The translations under genes and the position numbers were made by a program. DNA of 37,137 bases from Apostichopus parvimensis (taxonomy: Eukaryota; Echinodermata; Holothuroidea; Aspidochirotida; Stichopodidae). Where the stretch lies: positions 1-37,137 of the forward strand of contig KN886793.1 in NCBI GenBank assembly GCA_000934455.1, written 5' to 3'. The notes below the pieces were generated by a model that saw only the letters and a program-made list of their open reading frames with translations, did no database searches and had not been told where the DNA came from. Of the stretch, positions 22,031 through 34,000 are shown piece after piece (the stretch's first letter is position 1; each line of letters starts with the position of its first letter).

Positions 22031-25000
22031 ATGGCATGTGATCACATCTCAGACCATGGAGAGGCTAATAAAAAGATAAAGCAAACTGCAAATCGAACAG
22101 AGCCAATTTTTGTGGTGAATTGCAGTTTGGATCTGCTCCTTGTTGCTATCACATTAATAGCATTTGTAACAAGACTATGGAGACTTGAAGATCCACGTGG
22201 TGTCGTGTAAGTAGCATTTTTTAAACTTTTTGGACTTCTTAATTGAATTCAGTACTTTTCACGCCATTCCATTCATTGCCTTGATTAAATAAACTTTGAT
22301 AAACCTTGAAAAAACACATTCCTGTTATATTCTTTTGTTCTAAATCGCACATTCATATTCACCAGTGTGAAGACAAATTAACAAGAAGTTCCTACATAAG
22401 ATGTACATTTCACCTATCCAAAAATACTTTTCAATTCATCACGAAGATAAGCTGATTGATGTCTAGGAACCTGATACATCATAAACTATATGACCAAAAA
22501 GTCCAACAGAGACTGACCCAAGATGAAGGATACCACATAAAAAACAAGTTCTTAAATATTCTATGACATCACTAAACCTTGCAACGCCGTTCTCTCGACA
22601 AACATGCAATGAGTGCTAAAGGCAACACACGCAGGATGAAGTGTAACCTGCAGAGACTATTCGTGGCAAAGTAGCGTAAATGCAAGTTCTCTATTTGTTG
22701 TACCATGATTGATATTGATAATTGTAGAGACAGAGCAAAGATATGAAATTAGGAATCGAAATTAGAACTTCCAGTATTGAGATACTGCGTCATTGATGCT
22801 CTTGTTTAAACTTTGCTGGCACCGTAAGATGGCGCCATATCTTGGTTTGTACTGGTAGTTGTGGTTTGTAAGTTAAGCATCGTTTTTTTCATTTCCTTAA
22901 ACTTTTTACGAAAATGGATTTAAGAAATAAGTAAGTGTGGTTAAAGGTATGCTGTATTTGCCCCAAAATATGCCACATTTTCAAATATGGTCACCTTTGG
23001 TCAAAATTCTTAAACTAGTTTGTAATCACCCTGGAGGAAATTTAACCTCACTCGGACATTCAAACATCTTGTGTGTTCATTTAGAATGTCTGAGAACAAT
23101 TTGGAGAGTAAAGACCTCCAGGAAAGTACTTTTTGAAAACTTCCAGCATTTACAGCGTGCTATAATTTGGGGCCTACGTTACATCGTGTTTGCATCCAGA
23201 CCACTCCTCTTGTCTGGACTTTTATAGAGCTGAAAATTTAATTGTAATACAGAAAAAAAAAACACTCTGTAGTCTAAGGAAAGCTTTCTGAAGAATATCT
23301 CTGTGATGACATCATTGACCACCTACATACTGTTAACCACTTTTGTGGATTACTTGACAGTTTATCCAATGAACATAGATGACATTCAGTGTCTGCCTGG
23401 GTATAAGATAGTGATATGGGAGTTTTCAACTAACAGTGTGGAATACCTACCTCATGAGTCCCCATTGTACCAATTTAGTCAGTCAGAATTGACCATGAAA
23501 CCCACCTAAACATGTTGGTAATGCCAACGAAAAAAAAACGAAATTCCAATTTTTAAGGGCCACATTTTCCTGCGAACATTTTTTACAGATTTGATGAGAT
23601 TCACTTTGGCAGATTTGCGGGTCTCTATCTTCAAGGGATATTTTTCTTTGATGTTCATCCACCTCTGGGCAGACTCCTCATTACTCTTATGGGCTACTTG
23701 TCTGGTTTTGATGGGAATTTTGACTTCAGCATTATAGGAACAGGTCAGTGGTAGCACGTTGCAGCTTAATTTTTTCAATTTTGAATGGCATTGTTATTGT
23801 CAGTTTTTATCCCACTACAAGTCTACAGAGAAAAGTTTTTATCCTATATCACATTGCAAATCTGCTATGCAAAAATTTGCAAAGTGCTATGCAAACGCAA
23901 AGGTGCATAGTGCCTTTTTGTAGACAGGAACCAACATATTTTATAAGAGCGCTCAAAGACTTCAAAGCTGCTAGTGCAACACAACATTTGAATTATACCC
24001 TGCCTCGACTTGATATTATCTTTGAAGAAATACAAATGAAACTTCTGCATGTGTGTAGTTGATCATCCAATATCAGTAGACTTAAGGACAAGAACCAACG
24101 TATTTTATAAGAGCCTTTAATGTTGTTTAATTTCAATTTTATAGTCGCTTCATATGTTCATTCAGATTTCCTGATTTATGACTCATTTTCTCTGCCCTAC
24201 AGAACACCCCTGTTCGTTCCCTATATGGCATTTACGACTCATTTTCTCCGCCCTACAGAATACCCTGTTCGTTCCCTATATGACATTTACGACTCATTTT
24301 CTCTGCCCTACAGAATACCCCTGTTCGTTCCCTATATGGCATCTTCGTCTCATACCAGCAGTCTGTGGGAGCCTCCTCTGCCCCCTCGCTTACCTCATCT
24401 TATCCGAGCTTGGTTTCCATCAGTATTCAGCCTGTCTGGCAGCATTTCTTGTATTAACCGGTAAAGTTACCAGCCCCTTTGTCATTTTGGAAAAATTCAT
24501 GGCAACAGTCTATAAAAAATTACGCCTGGACAGTCCTCCATATGGAGTTGGTCTTTACTGCTTAATATTGCTCTTGATCAGAGTATAAAATGTGAAAAGA
24601 TGTACCTTGTGGTAATGTAATCATAGTAAGATGTATCTATCAATTAAACTGAATGGGATTGTGGCCTTGCAAATCAGTTAGTATAGCCAAACTTATTGAA
24701 ATGGAAAAGTCCACCATGCAGTCATGGATCACCACCCAGAAAAGAGGCAGGGAAGGGATTTAAACAAGAAATTTGATAGAAATTGTTTCATATAAATGAA
24801 AAACAGAAACCTGACAGGGATTATTTTATACTTCAATTTTTTGTATTTTGTGTTATAAATTCCTAGTCATTTTATTGTTTTTATTCATTAAAAAGTGCAT
24901 TAATGAACTTATTTCAAAATGAGTGGACACCGTCTAGTGACATGATTGCCGCCAATGCTTCAGATCATCGTCCTGATCTGATCAATACCACACTTTGTAT

Positions 25001-28000
25001 CTTTTCTTAAAAAAAGGGTTTACTGCACAGATACCTTCACCAATGTGTGTCTCCCTATGGATGGTGATAAAGTTCTCAAATTGGGCTTTAGTAGGTAACA
25101 TTCATTTCATAGTTGCTAAGAAAAGATCTTCTTCTTTGTTCTTATCATTTTTGATGAAATTTTTCAATATTGAATTAATTTTACAATAAAATCTTTTTGT
25201 TTTTACCTCTCTTCCAGACAATGCACTCCTGACTCAGTCACGTTTCATTCTCATAGATTCGATGCTATTGCTGAGTCTCCTTGCAATGATTTATTCCTTA
25301 CTCAAATTCTTAAAATATTTTAAAAGGTAAATAAAGATGATTTTTTTTTTATGATTAAAATTATAATTATGAAACTATTGGCTCAATCACTTTTTGTGTA
25401 ACTTGCTATTCTTAGAATGCAAAATGGAGGCATTTTTGCAATTCTTGAATGCCTCTTTTTAGTGAATCTTTAATTATAGTAACGTACCATCTGTGATATT
25501 TATGCTAGGGAAAGCTTTGAATCTTGCAAAACCCTTTTTAATTAGAATGACTTTGTATTATTTGGTTGATTCTAGACATTTGAAACACATTTTACTGAAG
25601 ATCCCTATGAAAAGTAAAATATAATATGCAAAATACTCAGAAGTCCCATGCTTTTATACCTTTCCTATTGTTGTTATATGAAAATGTGTAAAAACTATGC
25701 AAAAGAAAGGCATATTAGTGCTTTTGTGATTTGTGATATTGTGGACTGCTGTTAGACTTATTTTCTGGGTAAAACTTCACATAGAGAGAACAAGAGAGAA
25801 AAGAACCGCTATTGTTGTGAAAATGTGTAAAAACTATTCAAAAGAAAGAAATACTAGTCATTTGATATCATGCACTGCTGTGCGACATATTTTCTGTGTA
25901 AAACTTTACATAGAGAGATAAAATAGAGAGAAAACACTGTTGGGCAAACTGCGTATTTATTGCTAGAATGCTGTGTAAGTAACTAGTCAGAGGGACTGAC
26001 CTTTTTCGATCCTAGCAGGATCTTCTTCAGAGGTTAGCAGTTTGTCTCTAAAGAAGATCCCTCCTAGGATCGAAACTTTTACATAAAACTGAGCATGGTA
26101 GAGACAAGGAGAGCATTGCTAATTTAAATAAAAGAACAACCATTGTTTTGCTACACAGGTAATCTTTCAGATTTCTTTGGCATGCTGCTATTCTTGTCAT
26201 TGTTGTTGTAGGATCAGTAGTAAAGATGTGAAAAAACATTGCTCATTGATAAGGGAAGAAGCCCATGCAGAACTGAATATGGAACAAGTTTATCACTTCT
26301 CTTTTGAAGAAAATTGATCATTAGCTCAGAAATATTATGGAACACCTATGAAGTTTTTATAAGTGTGTAATATGTAATCAGCTACTTGGAAGTACTGGCG
26401 GCCAGTCAATTTTTTCAACATTATGTCATCAAGTTGCTGATGTCGCTACCTCGTTGTTATGTATAAAGGTTTTTGTGTTTTGCATTACTCGTTGATTCTG
26501 TTCTTATACCTGGATGTGTTTCTCTTCTTTCTACCAACAGGCCATTTAGTCTTTATGGTAGTGCTTGGGCAACCGTACTTTCACTGTCCATCACAGCCTC
26601 TTTAAGGTATGTTTTTGCCCCCACCTTTGAAACCTTTATCACATATTTACAAACTATTGGAAAGATATGTTCCTTGAATTTTTGTTTTGGGCAAGGGAAG
26701 AGGGGTGGGGGAGAGCATAGGGTAGGGTTGAGGGCTGGGTAGGAGGTTTAGAAAAACTTAAGATTGTTGAAAGGAAGGATAATAGAAATGATTGACAAAG
26801 TGTTGAGATGAATAAATGGCTTAAAAGATTCACCTCATTAACAGTAAGTACAAAGTATTGTAAAAGCATTTCTTTCTTATATTCTGGGATATCTGTTTAG
26901 TATGTGGATGGCTGGCTTGACTGAGATTGAGAAGAAAATTGGTTTGTTTAATAAAAGTAACTATAAGAGCCTACTATCCCACTTGGCATAGACTCACACA
27001 TTCGATTCTGTTCTCTGTCGTCTTATCCAGCGTTAAATATTCCGGTCTGTTCTCTGTGTTGTTGGTCTCTCTGGTGCTCCTATTTTACTCGTGGAGGATG
27101 ATAATTGACAAGACCATACCACTGGTAAGTGACTACGGAATAGTCTGGCCCGGAATGCTCTTTTTATTCACGACACACAACGTGTTGACTCTACCTCTCC
27201 GTTGCGCTTCACAAAGAGGGGGGGGGGGGCTTTCATGAGATCGTAGGATTGATTGATTCAGCGCATGAATTGCTTAAGATGAGTAGAGAATGTATTTATG
27301 TGCCTCCTCATCATATATGAATGAGACAGCACTTTGTGCTATATTTGCACACGTTCTGTTGTTTTGTTCAGTGCTTCAGTGTGTATTGCATATTCATGAG
27401 AAGCTAAGCCCTGATTACCCTTTATTTTTACGTTATGGACTGTAATCCCTCTGTCCCGTGCGATGTTTGGGTAGAAATTCCAATCAAACTTTAGCAACCG
27501 TCATATTCGTTTAACTTTTAGGATCTGTTGGGGGTATTTTTTGGATGGCAGTGATTTCTAACAAAGTGATTTTTTTAGAATGATTCAAAGTATTGTTCTA
27601 TTGAATGGCATAAAGGAAGAGAGTGACACAAACCAAGGGACAGGTAGCAACTTTAAAGAAAATGATTTATACATTTTTCCGGAGTGTATTCCTCATTCTC
27701 TGGCAGCCAGGTAAAAGTTGTCTTGTGATCTGTAACTTTGAAAAAATATTTGAAATGGTACATGAAAATAACTGAATCCACTGAGGATTAAATGCCCATT
27801 TTTTGTTTCATCGATTTTCACAGGTCCAAGTAGCGGTCCGTCTTCTGGGCTACGCTCTCTTTTTTGTGATTCTGCCCGTCGTTCTCTACTGCCTCATATT
27901 TTGGCTGCATCTGAGTCTGTTGTGGAAGAGTGGAACACACGATGAAATCATGTCCAGTAGTTTCCAAGCTACTTTAGAGGTGACTCAATTGTTTGTTTAA

Positions 28001-31000
28001 TAACACTTGAAAAGCATACGGATGCATTTGCAATGTAACATGCATTGCGACTCTAAGAATGCAGTATTAAACCTACGTTAGTAGAAGACCAACGTTTGAG
28101 TGTCATAAGCCGGTACGATGCAACTGCGAGAATAGTTGTGCTTTAACTGTGATTGCACGACACACTACGACTTAAAGGAGCATGTTGCGTTTAAGTATCA
28201 CCCCAAAGGTGATGCCTGCATACCGTTAATTGTGATCCTTAAGAAAGGTTTGGTGTGCATGCATAATCGTTTGGGACAACAAAATTGTCCATTTTCACGT
28301 AAAGGTTAATTACTCGTAAATTTGTGTTCGCCAAGTCAAAATTTCTATCACAGTAATCTTTTTGTCATCATTCGCAAGTTGCCGATGTGTAAATGAATGT
28401 TAGTGACAACGGAATGCTAAAGATTCCAGATAAATGCAATATGGACCATTAACAAGGAGAAACAGATTAAAAGTAAATTTGTGGTTTGGACTCTATGTGG
28501 TTAAGTTGTTACCTTCTTTATACTTCACTATTAATCTGTATGTCATGTACACCTCCTATGATGAAACTGGTCTCTTTTCAGTGTGTACTGTTTATGAGAA
28601 ATTGGAAATAAGGAACTTTTTTCTTAAATGTGAACATCATTTGATTTTTCAATTGTTTTTTTTTGCTTTCTTTCTGTCTTTGATAGGGAGGTCTAGCTAG
28701 GATCACAGAGGGTCAACCCAGAAAGATAGCCTACAGTTCTCAGATCACCTTGCGCCACACCCATGGTACCCCTTGCTGGCTTCATTCACACTCGGATCCC
28801 TACCCCGTAAGGTACAGTGATAACAGAGGGAGCAGCGCCCAACAGCAAGTCACCTGTTACTCATACAAGGTTTGTCTCTCAGAGTTTGATTCGTATGTTT
28901 GTATGCTATATGAACATTTCTGTTAATAGGTGGGTTTTCAAGACCCCTCATAGTAAATGTGTTGGCCTACCGGTAGTATTTCCCCTGGCAGGGGATTGGG
29001 GAAAACCAATATCACTCTTTTTGAAGCCTTGGAAATACCCACCTCCTTAACTTCACAGGATCTTGTAACGTCAAAATCGGATAAGAGAATAATGACTGGG
29101 AATCAAAAGTTATTGCTCGGTGAGAACAGAACGTTTATGATCAGAAAGAAGCAGCGGGACACATTAAGTGTGGAATGGAAACCCATAAGTAGTGCATCTC
29201 TTAAACATTTATGCTGATATTTATTTTCATTGCAATTTGTTTTTGAATAAAACTGAAGCTATTATCAAACCTGACTTTTGACTTCTTTTTTTTCTCGGTA
29301 GGACATCAACAACTGGTGGATCGTGGTGGAGCAAGATGCAGATAGTATCGATCTAAACAGTCCTCCAAAGCCATTGAAGGATGGTGACATCATCAAGCTC
29401 ATCCATGGGGTCACGGGAAGGTCACTCAATAGGTATACATCTATATAGGTCTACTCTCCCCAATAGCACAAACATTACACTCTGTCATACAGCATTTGGC
29501 ACGGTACAATATCCAGGCAATATCCGAGATTTACACCTCTCAATTTCCGTGAATTGCTAACAACAGCGTTGTATCATTTGATCTGTCGTTCCCATGTTTT
29601 TCATTACCTATCCAACCTGCAGGGGGATATCCAACCTGCAGGGGGACAAAACTATTATCCTAACACACTGTAGCATACGCAAACTGGAGCCTATACAGCA
29701 ATTTTTCCGTAATTTTTTTTTTACCCCGGGCTCATCCCTGAATATCGCTCTTTGGTTAAACTTAAAATATCCATGCCGCTAGTCTTAACATTTGTGCGGT
29801 CTGCTTTCCATTTTGCTCGATAAAGTGATTGCGATATATTCTCTGCTCGATCCGATATTACGGGTGAATAAACTAACATCGTTGCTATTTATTGTTGTTG
29901 TTTTTGTTGTTATTTTAACAGTCATGACGTGGCAGCGCCAATGTCTCCTCAGTGCATGGAGGTGTCCTGTTACGTCGATTACAACATCTCTTTTCCTGCT
30001 CAACCACTTTGGAGAGTGGTAAGTTTGACCAGATTGGAAACTCGTTCTAGAGAGACGTTTCTTGCCTGTATCACCATTCTATTGTTCGTTGATAATTGAG
30101 GGGTGCGTAACAGAGTAATGTCGAAAGTTAAATTTTAGGGAAAAATTAGGGAAATTGATTAAGCAGAATTGAGCAGATTAAGGATATATTTCTTTCTTCA
30201 TTTTTTGTTTGAAACCAAATATGCAGTGTCTTGTAGTCTGAGGAGTCAATTACACCAAGACATATTTTTTACTGAAGGGACATTTGCATATCTTTACATG
30301 TATTGGTCATGTCTTTGTGATTGATCTAGACATAAAGAGAGATGACTGCTTTTGATATGCTATGTTTGATTTTGAATTTTCTCTCTCCTTTTAGGAACTG
30401 TTAAATGGTGCTAAGACAAACCAGACCTGGGAAGCGATGAATTCACATATTCGACTGATACATGTCACCACGAATCAAGCTCTCAAGGTAAGACCCACTA
30501 GCCTTATTTATAATCTAGGAATTTGATAGCAGAAATGGTAGTATTCTTCTTGAAGTGATGAGAGGGTTTAGGGGATGTTGGGGGGGGGGGGATGGGGAGG
30601 TGGGGTTGGTAAATATAATACCAGTGAATATAGAAACTAAACTTCAACAAACTAACATAAATATCGGCATGATACTTTCATTGTAATGTCTACTTCTTAG
30701 AGGGCTCTTAAAGCTGCACCATATCCTCATTCTTGCCGTAATCATTGGTTATAAACTTCTTTACTCTTCAGTTCACCGGTAATCAGCTCCCCGACTGGGG
30801 TTTTTACCAATACGAAGTAGCCACAGACAGGATACATCAACAAGAGGCGACGGTGTGGAACGTAGAGGAACATCGTCTATCTGCAGGTTGGAAGGACATC
30901 TCATGAACTTATTAAGACCTCCGAGGCCTCTATTACGGGGCTAGATTTATTCTGCTTTGTCAGTCAATTAGTCGTCGTATGGGAGATCTAAACCAGTAGA

Positions 31001-34000
31001 TTAAATTCTGGACAAACACAAGTTGCAAGCCTCCTGATGGAAATTTTTTTATTCATATTATTAATTATATTATATTGTATTATTTATGTTATATTATCGT
31101 GTACCATACATGGTTTACCTATTTTGCTATTTCAAAATATTTTTGAATAAAGCTAAAAAGAAAGAGATAAGGGTTGTAGAGAAATGATGAGAAAGAAGTC
31201 TGTCCTTCCTCCAATGTGTTCAATGCATCCTTTACCCATCTCTGTCATGCCGTGAAAGTGTCCATTAGCCATAGGTTGCATCCAAAAACCAGCCGTTTGT
31301 ACTGAACGGCAGGTTTTTTCCAGTTGGTTAGCTGAGTGATCAGTCCCATCTTTTCGCACCTAAGTTGAGCTGCCTGTTCGTCTATTATGCAACTCTTCAC
31401 ACAGCTAGTAGCCAAATCACTATCAGATCAAGGCAGACATGGCAAGGTGTGAACAAATCAACTCTTCCAAACTCACCACAGTCTGTTTGCAGGAGAGATA
31501 AAGTTTCAGTCAGTTGAGGTCAAGAGAGCTGAAAAATGCAACCTATGGTTAATGGACTAATTCTCGTCATGGTAAATGAGCATACAGCCACCAGTGAAAG
31601 TGCAAGTTTTGTTATTTTCATTCTACTTTCTTGCGATCTTGCATTTATTTTCTTCTCTTTTTCTTTCATATCCATTTAAGCTGCTTCTTCTCAGGACCCC
31701 CAACTTCCACCAGATATTTGGTCGCCTGGCAACCTTGGATTTTGGGAAAAGTTTTTGGAAGTCCAGGTATGGTGTGATTAGATCTTTTTTGATTATCATG
31801 GAATGCCAAAAGAGACATGGACACCAATATAAAGTGTATCACTACAGAGAAGATAGCTCTTAGTTCTTTCGTATGAAGTTAATAGTTGTGATTCATTTTT
31901 TTTTTTGCTGCTCCCCATTTTAGATGAAGATGTTATGGGCCAACAGTGACGTTAATCAGGAACATCAGTACAGTTCCTCAGCCTTGGAGTGGCCCACTAT
32001 GAGCAGGGGGGTGGCATACTGGATAAGTCCAGACTCAAATGTAAGTTTTTCAGTTCAATTTGTCTAAATTTCATCTATCTTTCTCATCGACCATGTTATC
32101 TAACTGTAAAGTGAAGGTGAAACTATTTCTTTCCAGATGAATGATTATATTTATTCAATGTTAAGGATTTGTGGATATAAAGTTGGGCACTCCACTGGTT
32201 CCAGTAATCTGGGTTCAAGTGATAATGTGTGTGACCCGAAGAGTGAGTGCGCTAAGTATTGTACATATCCCCCTCTGTAGTATGATCGGAGGCTGTGTAC
32301 GCATTCGTCGACGCGCACCTCCTGCGAATGTATGTTACGGACTGCGACAAAGCATAATACCGCCCTCTATATCATACTTCTCTCAAGTATATTTTATCTA
32401 ATGTTAAGTGGGGTTTACTACTGCCCACAGTATACTGTTTCCGTGAGTTCATATCATGAAGCATATATACAAGCTACCCTCCTCCTTAAGTGACCCCAGC
32501 CTCTTTCCTGCTCCCTCCTCCCCTCCCCACCCCTCCATGCCCCTCTTGTAAGGCCTGGCCAGATAAATCTGCTGGTAACTGCACCATGGGTAGCATACGG
32601 TCATTTCAGTAACAAACTCCTACCGACTACTTTAAGATTGATCGGTTTGACCAAAAGATGTTCGATACAGGATATTCCTCAACAGAGCAGAACGAAAGGA
32701 AACTATTTCCTAATCCTCTCTTGTCTCCTTTCACGGAAAGACTCGCAAACTCAGATCGAAATCTCTTTAACGATTTCCTCGGCAGGCACAGATTCACTTC
32801 CTGGGTAACCCTGTGACTTGGGTTAGTGGCCTGGTAGCTGCTGTGTTGTTCTTTCTTCTGTTTGTCACATTGGCCGTACGGTGGAGGAGGCAATGTCAGG
32901 ACCTTACTCCAGGTAACGTAAAGAAAGTCTCGGAAGTGATTCATTTAATAACGTCCCGTACGAAACGGTCAATGAACGAATGCAATCCACACAGTTTGCA
33001 AACAGAGACCTCCCCTTCTGTTGTTTTGGCCTTCATGCATGTTGTTTTCCCCCCTTGTTATCAGAAAATTTGAGAAAAAGAAGTACTCTTTGATAATGTG
33101 ATCATGGGCCACACTAAAGATCACTTCGATAGGCGGACACGGACGGGTATTGTCTTATCTGTGTTATAGAAAAATGCATAAACAGACTTTTAATATTACT
33201 CCATTATGTTTTCTGTGAAAAATGGTGACTATATTTTTGACTGTCAGCAGAGTTGGACTTTTCCACACACATGTTGGGCATTCAGTCTGTTGGACTTCCA
33301 GCATACTTTTAAAAATCTGCATATTTTGACTGTCAAGAAATGTTGACATTCATGGTATTTTGACTTCCAAATTCTTATCACTTTAATCTTATTTGGACAT
33401 TTATTCATGTTTTGACTTCAACACGTGATGACAGACTCTTGGCATATTTTTGACATTCGTCATACTCTTTGTAACTTTCGGTTTATGTAGACTTTCAGGA
33501 CTGTTCGACTTTCGACAAACTTTCATTTCCATATTTTTTACATCCGGTATGTCTTTGGCATTGTCACTCTTTTGACTTTCAGATGAGTGGACTAGATTAA
33601 TCCTCTCAGCTGTTTTACTCGGAGGAGGATGGGTCTTCAATTTGGTCCCATATATGTTGATGGAGCGGACACTGTTTCTTCATCATTACCTGCCTGGACT
33701 TCTTCATCTCTTGATTCTCCTACCTGTTACCGTCGAAATGATGTACAGATACGTCCTCTTCAGGTAAGATCTGTCTTCCAGAAGCAAACAGACTCACTGT
33801 GTGTTTCGTTTAAAATTGCCATAAACTAATATTTGAAATTTTCAGGTTATATGTTATAGCGAGCAGTCCAGTCGCAATGTTAAGGCAACACTTTACGTCG
33901 TCGGCAGTCGCTGGTATTTATACCAAATCTAAAATCTGATTGCCATTAATCAAACTAAGACACCCATTTTAAGTGACACTTTGACAAATTTAAAAGAAGG

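Noticed and set aside
24120..24588. Two overlapping long frames read as separate small genes
   Set aside because: They result from the triplicated acceptor and exon 3 of POMT1; only the frame continuing [17 protein letters not shown] is conserved.
31695..31766. POMT1 exon 13 starting at the later acceptor (TTCTCAG at 31694)
   Set aside because: That start is out of phase with exon 12. The acceptor 14 bases upstream (CCATTTAAG at 31680) restores frame and the conserved reading.
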